In this document: piece by piece, positions 42,855-50,981 of the stretch
Position numbering within the stretch: position 1 is the stretch's first letter
Layout: each line of letters opens with the position of its first letter
Assembly: GCA_965218935.1 (NCBI GenBank)
Contig: CBDCMH010000011.1
Location: forward strand, 124,001 to 188,000
DNA: 64,000 nt
Source of the DNA: JADFOI01 sp965218935
GTDB lineage: Bacteria > Acidobacteriota > UBA6911 > RPQK01 > JADFOI01
Reading direction: 5' to 3'
Notes under the pieces: model-generated
Databases searched by the model: none
Seen by the model: the letters and a program-made list of their open reading frames with translations, nothing else
Told to the model about the DNA's origin: nothing
Position numbers and translations under genes: made by a program

Positions 42855-44078
42855 TTAGTTTTCGATCTCTGCATATTTGTGGAGTTTGATTTCCACCTTT
42901 TCATCTTCATCAATTTTCGAGTAGTACTCCTTTAAGATTGCCAGGACTTCGGGTCGACTGAAATGATCGGGAACCGGCTCATTTGCGGAAAGCATCTTCC
43001 GCAGCATCGTTCCACTTAAAAGGAGTCGTTCTCCCTTATCGTGGGGACAGGTCCTCAGGGAGGCGAGTCCATCGCACTTGTGACAGTAAAAGGTCCAATC
43101 GATTTTCAGCGCTTGAAGTTCGAGGGAACCTTTGGGGATCTCATCGAAGATTCGATGGGCGTCGAAAGCGCCGTAGTAGTCTCCCACCCCGGCATGGTCC
43201 CGCCCTACGATGAGATGGCTGCAGCCATAGTTCTGCCGGAACACGGCGTGAAGCAGAGCCTCGCGGGGGCCGGCATAACGCATCTCCATGGGATACCCGG
43301 CCTGGATGCAGGTGCCTTGAACGAAATAGTTCTCCACCAAGGCACTGACAGCTCTTATCCTGACATCCGCAGGGATGTCCCCCGCCTTCAGTTTTCCCAC
43401 CAACTGGTGGATCAGCAAGCCATCGCATATCTCTATGGCGATCTTCGCCAAATACTCATGAGAGCGGTGCATGGGATTCCTCAGCTGCAGGGCAGCGACG
43501 GTGCTCCATCCTTTCCCCTGGAATATCTCTCTGGTCTCTGCTGGCCGTAAATAGACATTCTTGTACAACTCCGGATAGTTGCTCTCACTGAACACCTTCA
43601 CCGAACCGGCCAGATTGATCTCACCCTGGGCGAGCACTTTGGCCACTCCGGGATGTTCCGTGTCGGTGGTCTTAAAGACCTCCTTACACTCGTAAGCCTT
43701 GTCAATCGTGTATTTTTCCTGAACGAGCATGCTCCCCATGAACTCGCCCGTCTGCTCGTCTACCAAGCCAATCTCCTGTCCCTCTTTGAGACTGTCCCCT
43801 ACCTCTTTGGCAGTTGACAGGGTAATAGGTATAGGCCAAAAGACACCCTGGCTTGTTCTGCAGTCACCACAGACACCCTGCCAGTCTTCCTTTGCCATAA
43901 ACCCCTCTAAGGGGCTAAAGGCTCCAATACCCAACATGATGAGATCAGAGCTCTCCCGGGAGGTCATCGTGACTTGGGCCAAACCCTTGGCCTTCTGCTT
44001 TTCTTCTCGGAGTTCTTTTCCGCTGAGCAAGAGAGGCTTCAGCTTTTTTTCTTCACCATGCGGGTTGACTAAGGCCAT
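42855..44078 (-). CDS. sat: Sulfate adenylyltransferase (ATP sulfurylase), dissimilatory type
   Basis: This 407-residue enzyme makes APS from sulfate and ATP, or the reverse in sulfur oxidisers. The active-site motif is Gln198-Leu-Arg200-Asn-Pro-Met-His204-Arg-Ser-His207, and GRDHAGVGD is at 292-300. Cys332, Cys335, Cys344 and His346 (CHKCDG...CPH) form the zinc site seen in dissimilatory Sat enzymes. There is no APS-kinase domain. It is the first gene of the operon, with a strong promoter 82 bp upstream and a leader of about 75 nt. Confidence 0.96.
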   Translation of the reverse strand: MALVNPHGEEKKLKPLLLSGKELREEKQKAKGLAQVTMTSRESSDLIMLGIGAFSPLEGFMAKEDWQGVCGDCRTSQGVFWPIPITLSTAKEVGDSLKEGQEIGLVDEQTGEFMGSMLVQEKYTIDKAYECKEVFKTTDTEHPGVAKVLAQGEINLAGSVKVFSESNYPELYKNVYLRPAETREIFQGKGWSTVAALQLRNPMHRSHEYLAKIAIEICDGLLIHQLVGKLKAGDIPADVRIRAVSALVENYFVQGTCIQAGYPMEMRYAGPREALLHAVFRQNYGCSHLIVGRDHAGVGDYYGAFDAHRIFDEIPKGSLELQALKIDWTFYCHKCDGLASLRTCPHDKGERLLLSGTMLRKMLSANEPVPDHFSRPEVLAILKEYYSKIDEDEKVEIKLHKYAEIEN

Positions 44079-44159
44079 CTTGAGGTTCTCGCTATTTGTT
44101 CACCCTCACCGCAAAGACCAGCGGAAGGGCCCGCTGAGTCCGTCTTCTATGCGCCAGCC

Positions 44160-44188
44160 ATTCTAGTGAGCGGGTTAATCAGTGTCAA
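44160..44188 (-). promoter_or_regulatory. Near-consensus sigma70 promoter of the sat-aprBA-qmoABC operon
   Basis: On the minus strand: -35 TTGACA (6 of 6), 17-bp spacer, -10 TAGAAT (5 of 6). The predicted start of transcription is near 44153, giving a leader of about 75 nt before the sat ATG at 44078. This is the best promoter match found in the window and implies high basal expression of the sulfur operon. Confidence 0.7.
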
Positions 44189-44313
44189 ACAGAGGGAGGC
44201 GCACCTCAATAATGACCCGCAGCCCAGGCCAGCCGCCCCCTGATGTTACGCCTTTAAGCGGAGTGAAGGCTGCGGAAAAAGTTCTGGTTTGCCTTCGTGT
44301 GTGGTCCGGATTC

Positions 44314-44328
44314 GGCACCTGAGGTGCC
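44314..44328. repeat. REP-like palindrome 1 between sat and tRNA-Leu
   Basis: GGCACCT and AGGTGCC pair around one base in the noncoding gap upstream of the sat promoter. It is followed by CCTACATTCC, a flank similar to that of the next palindrome (CCTACGAATCC), suggesting that both belong to one family of small extragenic palindromes. Confidence 0.45.
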
Positions 44329-44352
44329 TCCTACATTCCAAAGGTAGAAAGA

Positions 44353-44372
44353 GGGCGCACGTCAGTGCGCCC
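44353..44372. repeat. REP-like palindrome 2 between sat and tRNA-Leu
   Basis: GGGCGCAC (44353-44360) and GTGCGCCC (44365-44372) form a perfect 8-bp stem with loop GTCA. It lies 25 bp after palindrome 1 in the same gap and has a similar CCTAC flank. No T-run follows, so it is unlikely to be a terminator. Confidence 0.5.
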
Positions 44373-44417
44373 CTACGAATCCAGCAGACTGTAGGTGGCC
44401 AACAAGAAATAAAAGGC

Positions 44418-44505
44418 TGGTGCCGGAGGGGAGACTCGAACTCCCACGGGCATAAAGCCCACTGCGCCCTGAACGCAGCGCGTCTGCCAATTCCACCACT
44501 CCGGC
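44418..44505 (-). tRNA. tRNA-Leu (anticodon CAG)
   Basis: The reverse strand folds as a class II tRNA. The acceptor GCCGGAG pairs with CTCCGGC, and the D arm contains GGAATTGGCAGAC. The anticodon stem CTGCG/CGCAG encloses the loop TTCAGGG (anticodon CAG), and the variable arm is GGGC...GCCC. The T arm is GGGAG-TTCGAGT-CTCCC. Discriminator A is followed by an encoded CCA at 44418-44420. The body is 85 nt, right for tRNA-Leu. Confidence 0.95.
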
Positions 44506-44575
44506 GAATATTGAAGGTCGCTCACTAACGTGTATCAGTCTACACCGGACAGGGCTGGGTGTGAAAGGGGGCGAA

Positions 44576-46067
44576 TTGCCTCATCAAAAATCTATTCGAA
44601 ATGGATACGTTGCCTCATTAAAAAATCTATTCGAAATTGCCTGGCCCTGAGCAGGGGAATAGAAGTGTCCTCCATGAAGGAATGGAGGGCACCAATGAGG
44701 TTAACGATGGCAGAAAAGCGTGTATTGATCAAAAGTTTTGCCCCCCGCTACCGGAAGAAGGGCAAGAAGGTGAAGGGGGAAGTGTTGACGGAGTTTACCC
44801 AAATGACGGGCTACAACCGCTGCTATGGAGCCTATCTGCTTCGCCACCAGGGCAAGCGGATCCGGTTGAGCCCCAAGCTGGTGGCGGTAGGGGATATCGG
44901 CAAGAGAGTACGGCGAGAGCGGGCCCGCAAATACGACCAGAAAGTTCTAAAGGCGCTGACGATGATCTGGGAGATACTGGACTATTTGTGTGGCAAACGT
45001 CTGGTCGCGATTTTGCCGGAAGTGGTACCCATTTTACAAAGACATGGGGAACTGAAAGTGGATGCCAGCACCCATGAGCGGTTGATGCAGATCAGCGCCG
45101 CCACCATCGATCGGCTGCTGGAGCCCGAAAGGTGCAAGCACCGTCTCAAAGGACGATCCGGAACCAAGCCGGGAACGCTGCTCAAACACCAGATTCCGAT
45201 CAAGCGTTTCGCCGACTGGCAGGAGGATCGCCCCGGTTTTGTGGAAGTGGACCTGGTGGGCCATGAGGGAGGCCAGGGTCGGGGGGACTACCTTCAAACC
45301 CTGGATGTGACGGACGTGTACACGGGCTGGACAGAGGTCCGAGCGGTGCGCAATAAGGCCCAGGTGTGGGTCCTGGAAGCGATGAAGCTGCTTCAGAAGC
45401 GCTCGCCCTTCCCTTGGCTGGGGATGGCTTCGGACAACGGCAGCGAGTTCATCAACAAGCACTTGATTCGTTTTTGTGAGCAGGAAAAGATCAGCTTCAG
45501 CCGAACCCGCCCCTCGCGCAAGAATGACAACCCTTATGTGGAGCAGAAAAACTATTCGGTGGTTCGGCGGGCCGTGGGTTATGCTCGCTACGAGGGAGAG
45601 CGAGAACAGGAGCTGGTGAACGAGTTGTACGATCGGCTGCGACTGCAGATCAACTTTTTCAAGCCGGTCATGAAGATGGTGGCCAAGCAACGTCGAGGGT
45701 CTCGGATCTGGAAAAAGTATGATGTGCCGAAAACTCCCTACCGGAGGATCTGCGAGTCCCCTGAGGTGGCGGACAAGATCAAGCGGGAACTGGCCCGAGA
45801 GTATGAGAAGCTCAATCCGGCCCAGCTGGCACGGCAGATCGGCTGGCTTCAGAATTGCCTTTTGCTCAAACCGACTCCTGAGCAGAAGAAACGATGGGAA
45901 GCGGGCTGGATGTGAAAATCTTTCTCTTGCTGCAGGCTGCGGGTGTTGGGCAAGGGGTTGCCACTCCTCTGGTTGGTGCTTTTTACCACCACTTTTTGCA
46001 ATCCCTTTCGGATAGATTCTTAGTGAGGCAACGAATACCCTTTGGAATAGATTTTTACGTGAGGCAA
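44576..46067 (+). mobile_element. Insertion sequence with doubled terminal repeats
   Basis: This element of about 1.49 kb is bounded by inverted copies of TTGCCTCA-nn-AAAAATCTATTC. Each end carries two copies in the same orientation: left at 44576 and 44610, right (reverse strand) from 46067 and 46031, spaced 34 and 36 bp. It contains a single DDE transposase gene. No clear target duplication was found in the flanks. The family assignment (ISNCY/IS1202-like or IS481-like) is uncertain. It sits between tRNA-Leu and the cohesin-like gene, about 64 bp from that gene's stop codon. Confidence 0.85.
44695..45915 (+). CDS. DDE integrase-core transposase
   Basis: This 406-residue transposase has an N-terminal helix-turn-helix-like region (LTEFTQMTGYNRCYGAYLLRHQ, residues 31-52) and an RNase-H-fold catalytic core. 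The core carries Asp186 (VEVDLV), Asp247 (ASDNGSEF) and Glu283 (NPYVEQKN), a complete DDE triad. ATG 44695 is chosen because GGAGG stands 6 bp upstream; the frame is open further 5' through the terminal repeats but has no ribosome site there. The reading frame is intact, so the element may be active. Confidence 0.88.
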   Translation: MRLTMAEKRVLIKSFAPRYRKKGKKVKGEVLTEFTQMTGYNRCYGAYLLRHQGKRIRLSPKLVAVGDIGKRVRRERARKYDQKVLKALTMIWEILDYLCGKRLVAILPEVVPILQRHGELKVDASTHERLMQISAATIDRLLEPERCKHRLKGRSGTKPGTLLKHQIPIKRFADWQEDRPGFVEVDLVGHEGGQGRGDYLQTLDVTDVYTGWTEVRAVRNKAQVWVLEAMKLLQKRSPFPWLGMASDNGSEFINKHLIRFCEQEKISFSRTRPSRKNDNPYVEQKNYSVVRRAVGYARYEGEREQELVNELYDRLRLQINFFKPVMKMVAKQRRGSRIWKKYDVPKTPYRRICESPEVADKIKRELAREYEKLNPAQLARQIGWLQNCLLLKPTPEQKKRWEAGWM

Positions 46068-46131
46068 CGGGCGGGGAGTGACACCGAGTATGAACGGCCG
46101 GGTGATTTGTCAGCTCAGCCAACCATCCAGG

Positions 46132-46695
46132 TTAGTGCATATAAAAGAAGCAGGCAAAAACGGGAGGAGTGGCGCTGATGGTTACCTCCCCGTCTTTTCC
46201 CGTAATGGATTCAATGGGAGTGGGAGGGACCTGGTCGGACCAGGCCGAGACCTTATTTTTCAGGGGCACCTTCGTTTCGTCAGCAGGAGCCTCCTCGGAA
46301 ATCTTGAATCGGATATCGGCCAGAATGCCAGACGGAATCGCGTCCCCCTCTTTTGCGGCAATGCTCACCCGCAGGATGGAGGTCTCGCCGCCGGAGTCTC
46401 CAGCCTCAGCCGTCACCTCTGCCCCTATTGCCTCTGCCGACAGACCTCGTATGACCTCCACAAACTCAAGACTCTCGCCAGGATAGGTAATCTCGCTCAC
46501 TGCCTTTGAGATGCCAACGCCTTCCGGAGAACGGAGGTTCAGCGTAATCGTCACCTCGTAGCCTGGACTCTCGATATCAGAACTCAAGTCCAGAGTCAGT
46601 GCAGAGGAGTCCTGGGGGGCGGCCACAATGGGACCGCCCATCCAAGCCCATCCAATCAACGCCAGCGACTTGCTTAGAGAAGTAACGGGTATCAC
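46132..46695 (-). CDS. Exported cohesin-like domain protein
   Basis: This 187-residue protein has a short signal-like N-terminus (LALIGWAWMGGPIVAAP) followed by a domain resembling cohesin or dockerin-partner beta-sandwiches. Its segments are LTLDLSSDIESPGYEVTITLNL, then GISKAVSEITYPGESLEFVEV, ending in ILRVSIA...GILADIRFKIS. It closes with a Pro-rich linker and a CFFYMH tail. The GTG start overlaps the stop of the upstream amidohydrolase (GTGA), implying coupled translation. Anchoring or assembling an exported hydrolase is an inference. The insertion sequence ends 64 bp beyond its stop, so the 3' end could be slightly altered. Confidence 0.65.
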   Translation of the reverse strand: MIPVTSLSKSLALIGWAWMGGPIVAAPQDSSALTLDLSSDIESPGYEVTITLNLRSPEGVGISKAVSEITYPGESLEFVEVIRGLSAEAIGAEVTAEAGDSGGETSILRVSIAAKEGDAIPSGILADIRFKISEEAPADETKVPLKNKVSAWSDQVPPTPIESITGKDGEVTISATPPVFACFFYMH

Positions 46696-48602
46696 TGCAC
46701 CGCTATGTCGCCTCTTGGGCGCCGCTCCAGCAATTCCTCGTGGGTGCTGATTTCCGCACCGGTCGGCCTCAGGTTGTATTCATTGGAAAAGTCGGTACGG
46801 AGAAAGACGAACTTGCCACCCACCATGGTCATCAGAGGTCGCATTTCTGAAATCTCCTCCACCGGCATGGTTATGTAATCGTGATCCAGAACGAGCAAAT
46901 CTGCGAACTTCCCAGGCTCGATCGAACCCAGCTGATCCCCCTTAAGGACGTAACGGGCCCCGTTTATGGTGCCCATCCTCAGGGCGGCTTGCCGGTCTAC
47001 ACGCTGATCGGGCCCCCAGACCTCGCCCTTTGCATCAATGCGCGTGATCGCGGTTTCGATTCCGTCCCACTCTGATTCGGAGGAGACATTGATCCCGGCG
47101 TCCATCATGCTCTTTATAGGGGCTCCGTAGGTGTGGAGAACCTCAGGGCCAAAGGCCACCAGCGGCGACCGTGCTCCTCTTTCCACGTTTGAGGCGACGG
47201 CGTTGTTCATCTCACAGCTAAACATCAGTCCCAGTCTGGCCGCCCGCGGAATATCCTGAGGAGCAACCAAGTTGCAGTGGTCAAAGGCCCAGCCTTTGAC
47301 CGATCCCGGCTTGGACCGGTCGATGCGGTCCCACGAGTCAATCATCATGGTGACCGATCGCTCCCCGGAGACGTGAGCATTGGCCGACCGCCCACCTACC
47401 TGGGCAAGCTGGTTGTACCACTCACCGAACCAGTTTCCACTGATCCGCGCTCCCTTCAGGCCTCCGTTGTACTCAATATCCATGTTGCACTGACCCCGAG
47501 GCCACCAATCTGCCGCGACTCGATTCATATCCCCTGTGTCGGCCTGAAGTCCTCCAGCCACCACGGCACCATCGTTTCTGGTCAGAGCGATACACATTCT
47601 GACGCCCCCACCGTCGTTGGCCCGCGCACTCATGGAAGTAATAAAGACATAGTCAGTGCCGGCGCCCAGCTTGAAGTCGTCTAAATCCGCACCTGGATGA
47701 AACGCCGCCATGGCCCCATAGCCGTATCTGAGCGGCATTTCGCCTCGCTCGTCGAGCCACACATAGGCGTTCTTGGTGGTGGTATTCAAAGACCCCGAAA
47801 TCGTCGTGATTCCCATCGACGAGTAGTTTTCAACCAGAATCTTCCTGAAGTAAGGGGCCGCCACTTCGGGTCTGGGGTAGAGCGCAAACTCCTGATCCTC
47901 CCAGGGAATGCGGCTGGCCGGGGGCTCCAGAATACCAGACGGTTCGCCACTTGCGTCGATCCAGTAGCGGCCATACTTTTCAACGAAGGGTCCGTACTTG
48001 CGCCATACCTCTTTGAGAGCCACCCCGTTGAGCAAATTGATGTTTTGGTTCTGCATCCCCACGTCGACAACGATCGGATTGTTGGGAGCGGCCCTGTCCA
48101 GCACCTTCGCATTCAGGCCGTTAAAAATAATGTCCGCCTGACTTCCCGTCCAGTTGGGTTTGAAATAGATCCACTCACCCTGCTTGAATTTGAAGGCTGC
48201 GATAATGTCCCGCATCTGCTGAAGGACTTCGTCCGCGGTTTTCAACCCTCTCACGTTCACAACGAATTCCCGGGTCTTCAGGGCGCCCATTTCGCGGGCA
48301 TAACCACCACTACCGAAGGCTTCCAAATGAACGTGGGTGTTGATCAGGCCCGGGGTCATCGTCTTTCCCTTCAAATCAATCCTGAGCGTGTTGGGCCCGG
48401 CCAGCCTGAGCACTTCATCGTTGGTGCCCACAGCCGCAATCCGGTTGCCGCGCACCGCTACGGCCTGCGCCGTGCTGAAATCCGAATCCACGGTCAGGAT
48501 CTTCCCGTTGTACAAAACCGTATCCGCAGTCTGCTGGGCCAAGCCAACAGAGATGCTTGCAACGATCACTACCGCTGCGATCCGGATGGAGTGTCTACGC
48601 AT
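46692..48602 (-). CDS. Exported amidohydrolase, YtcJ-like (tandem copy 1)
   Basis: This 636-residue periplasmic metal-dependent hydrolase has the signal peptide MRRHSIRIAAVVIVASISVG, then TVLYNGKILTVD (composite beta-sandwich) and GLINTHVHLEAFG (first metal pair). Histidines are in ANAHVSGERSV and AFDHCNLV. At the last barrel strand the usual Asp is Glu511 (GINVSSESEW). GSIEPGKFADLLVLDHDY is the standard C-terminal motif. GGGAGGG 6 bp before the ATG and a promoter at 48672-48700 support the start. It is highly similar over its whole length to the gene at 48843. It is coupled to the cohesin-like gene downstream. The substrate is unknown. Confidence 0.87.
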   Translation of the reverse strand: MRRHSIRIAAVVIVASISVGLAQQTADTVLYNGKILTVDSDFSTAQAVAVRGNRIAAVGTNDEVLRLAGPNTLRIDLKGKTMTPGLINTHVHLEAFGSGGYAREMGALKTREFVVNVRGLKTADEVLQQMRDIIAAFKFKQGEWIYFKPNWTGSQADIIFNGLNAKVLDRAAPNNPIVVDVGMQNQNINLLNGVALKEVWRKYGPFVEKYGRYWIDASGEPSGILEPPASRIPWEDQEFALYPRPEVAAPYFRKILVENYSSMGITTISGSLNTTTKNAYVWLDERGEMPLRYGYGAMAAFHPGADLDDFKLGAGTDYVFITSMSARANDGGGVRMCIALTRNDGAVVAGGLQADTGDMNRVAADWWPRGQCNMDIEYNGGLKGARISGNWFGEWYNQLAQVGGRSANAHVSGERSVTMMIDSWDRIDRSKPGSVKGWAFDHCNLVAPQDIPRAARLGLMFSCEMNNAVASNVERGARSPLVAFGPEVLHTYGAPIKSMMDAGINVSSESEWDGIETAITRIDAKGEVWGPDQRVDRQAALRMGTINGARYVLKGDQLGSIEPGKFADLLVLDHDYITMPVEEISEMRPLMTMVGGKFVFLRTDFSNEYNLRPTGAEISTHEELLERRPRGDIAVQ

Positions 48603-48671
48603 CGTGATCCCTCCCTTTTCTCTTTCTTGTTGCTGTTACCGTGCCCGCGAAAAGGCCTCGATCTGCCCCCA

Positions 48672-48700
48672 ATTGTAGACAACTCGGGTGGGCCGAGCAA
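48672..48700 (-). promoter_or_regulatory. Promoter of amidohydrolase copy 1
   Basis: On the minus strand: -35 TTGCTC, 17-bp spacer, -10 TACAAT. The same elements with the same spacing occur upstream of the tandem paralogue (50834-50862), and the leaders between promoter and ATG are also alike. Conservation in two copies strengthens the call. Confidence 0.65.
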
Positions 48701-48842
48701 GCGAAAAGCAAAAAAGCTGGCAGCCTCCGGCCATCCGGTTCTCGTATCTGTTGGAGGGTCAGGCTGCAGAGTCCTCTTCGGATTCTCTTTCCCTGTTCTT
48801 GGTGTCCCCCGCCGTTTCAACGGAGACTTCCCGCCGTCGACG

Positions 48843-50762
48843 CTAGTTGCCTCCTCCCGGGCGACGCGCCAGCAGTTCCTGGCGCGTACTGATTTCCGCG
48901 CCAGTCGGCTTCAGGTTATGTTCATTGGAAAAGTCGGTGCGCAAAAAGATGAACTTACCCCCCATCATGGTCATCAGAGGTTCAATTTCCGAAATCTCTT
49001 CCTCCGGTACGCTCATGTAATCACGGTCCAGGATGATCAAATCCGCCCACTTTCCCGTCTCGACGGAACCGACCTGATCCCCTTTAAGGACGTAATTGGC
49101 GCCGTTCTGGGTGGCGATCCTCAGGGCGGTCTGCCGGTCTACCTTCTCATGGGGCCCCCAGACCCGACCCTCGTCGTCCTTACGCGTGATCATGGTCTCA
49201 ATGGCGCCCCACCAGGACTGCCCCTCTCCTTCCAGGGAGACATTGATTCCGGCCTCGGTCATGCTCTTGAAGGGACTTGCATAGGTGTGGAGAACTTCCT
49301 CGCCAAAGGCCACAAGCGGCGACCGTGCCCCTCCCTCTGAGGCGACAGCGTTGCCCGGACTGCAGCTAAACATGAGTTCAAGTCTTGCCGCCCGCGGAAT
49401 ATCAGCGGGATTGACCAGGTTGCAATGGTCAAAGGCCCAGCCTTTGACCGATCCCGGCTTGGACCGGTCAATGCGCTCCCACGCGTCAATCATCATTGTG
49501 ACGGACCTATCCCCGGAGACGTGAGCATTGGCCGAACGGAGACCCTGCTGGGCGACCTGGTTGTACCATTCCACGAAGTAGTTGCGCTTGATACTCGCTC
49601 CCTTGCTGGTGGTTCCGCCGCCTCCGCCGTATTCGATATCCAGGTTGCACTGGCCCCGCGGCCACCACTCGGCGGCCACTTGATTCATATCCCCCCCATC
49701 TGCTCCTGCACCCGCTCGCAAAGCGGTCAGGGCCTCATCGTTTCTAGGCAGACCAATACACATTCTGATGCCCCCCCCATCGGTCGCCCGCGCGCTCAGC
49801 GAGGCGATGAAGACGGTGTCGGTGCCAGCACCCAGCTGGTATTGGCTCATGTCCCTGGTTGGATGAAAACTCCCCATGGACCCGTAGGCATACCTGAGCG
49901 GCATTTCGTCTCGCGAGTCCAGCCACTGATAGGCTCGCACCGTGGAGGTGTTCAGAGCTCCCGAAAGCATCGTGACACCCACCGACGAGTAACGTTCCAT
50001 AAGAATCTTCCTGAAGTAAGGGGCCACATCTTCGGACTTGGCGCCCAGCCCAAACTCATCATCCTCCCAGGCCAGGCGGCTGGCCGGGGGCTCCAGCATA
50101 CCCGATGGCTTGCCGGATTCATCGATCCAGTAGCGCCCGTAGTTTTCAAGGAACATTCCGTACTTGCGCCACAGCTCTTTAATAGCTAGGCCGTTTACCA
50201 TCGAGCTGTTTTCTACGGTCATCCCCATGCGAATAACGATGGGATTGTTCGGAGCCGCCTTGTCCAGCTCCGTCGCGTCCAGCTCGTTAAACATCACTTC
50301 AGCTTGACTTCCCGTCCAGTTGGGGCTGAAATAGAGCCACTGCCCCGGTGGGATCTTGAAGGCTGCGATAACATCGCTGAACCGCTGCAAGATCTCGTCT
50401 TTGTCGGTCAGCCCTCTCACGTTCACCGGAAACACCCTGCTCTTCAGGGCGCCCAGTTCGCGAGCATAATTACCGATCCATTCTAAATGAACGTGCGTAT
50501 TGATCAGCCCGGGAGTCACCGTCCTCCCCTTCAGATCAATCCTGAGCGTATTGGGCCCGGCCATCCTGAGCACGTCGTCGTCAGCGCCGACGGCTACAAT
50601 CCGGTTGCCCTGGACCGCCACGGCCTCGGCCGTACTGAAGTTCGAATCCACGGTCAGGACCTTCCCGTTGTACAGAACCGTGTCGGCAGTCTGCTGGGCT
50701 AAGCCAACCGTGATGCTGGTAGCGATCACTCCCGCCACGATCCAGATAGAGTATTTATGCAT
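48843..50762 (-). CDS. Exported amidohydrolase, YtcJ-like (tandem copy 2)
   Basis: This 639-residue paralogue of the preceding gene has the signal peptide MHKYSIWIVAGVIATSITVG and GLINTHVHLEWIG for the first metal pair. ANAHVSGDRSV and AFDHCNLV supply the barrel histidines. The last-strand residue is Glu513 (GINVSLEGEG) in place of Asp. A Gly-rich insertion near residue 395 (YGGGGGTTSKG) is absent from copy 1. It ends with an RPGGGN tail. GAGGGAGG precedes the ATG. It has its own promoter, so the two copies are separate transcription units or partly overlapping ones. Confidence 0.87.
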   Translation of the reverse strand: MHKYSIWIVAGVIATSITVGLAQQTADTVLYNGKVLTVDSNFSTAEAVAVQGNRIVAVGADDDVLRMAGPNTLRIDLKGRTVTPGLINTHVHLEWIGNYARELGALKSRVFPVNVRGLTDKDEILQRFSDVIAAFKIPPGQWLYFSPNWTGSQAEVMFNELDATELDKAAPNNPIVIRMGMTVENSSMVNGLAIKELWRKYGMFLENYGRYWIDESGKPSGMLEPPASRLAWEDDEFGLGAKSEDVAPYFRKILMERYSSVGVTMLSGALNTSTVRAYQWLDSRDEMPLRYAYGSMGSFHPTRDMSQYQLGAGTDTVFIASLSARATDGGGIRMCIGLPRNDEALTALRAGAGADGGDMNQVAAEWWPRGQCNLDIEYGGGGGTTSKGASIKRNYFVEWYNQVAQQGLRSANAHVSGDRSVTMMIDAWERIDRSKPGSVKGWAFDHCNLVNPADIPRAARLELMFSCSPGNAVASEGGARSPLVAFGEEVLHTYASPFKSMTEAGINVSLEGEGQSWWGAIETMITRKDDEGRVWGPHEKVDRQTALRIATQNGANYVLKGDQVGSVETGKWADLIILDRDYMSVPEEEISEIEPLMTMMGGKFIFLRTDFSNEHNLKPTGAEISTRQELLARRPGGGN

Positions 50763-50833
50763 GGTGATACCTCCCTCTTTCTCTTTTTTGTTGCTGTTAC
50801 CGTGCCACGTAAGGGCCTAGATCTTGGCCCCCG

Positions 50834-50862
50834 ATTGTAGACAACTTGAATGGGCCGAGCAA
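50834..50862 (-). promoter_or_regulatory. Promoter of amidohydrolase copy 2
   Basis: -35 TTGCTC, 17-bp spacer, -10 TACAAT on the minus strand, giving a leader of about 65 nt. It is identical in layout to the element upstream of copy 1. The surrounding block 50763-50878 matches 48603-48717 closely although it is noncoding. Confidence 0.65.
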
Positions 50863-50981
50863 GAGAAAAGCAAAAAAATAAACCGGGTAGACAGGGAGAT
50901 CCAGTCTGACATACCAAAGGCACGACCAGGTCTTTAGATCATTAATCGGTCATTTTTTTTAAAGTGCACTTGAGATCCCCT

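Noticed and set aside
44418..46067. tRNA-Leu next to the insertion sequence as a possible integration (att) site
   Set aside because: The element encodes a DDE transposase, not a tyrosine integrase, and no repeat of the tRNA 3' end was seen on the far side.
47697..49340. 547-codon plus-strand open frame opposite the tandem amidohydrolases
   Set aside because: It is antisense to two well-supported genes, shows no recognisable domain, and mirrors the codon bias of the sense strand; it crosses the conserved promoter/leader block.
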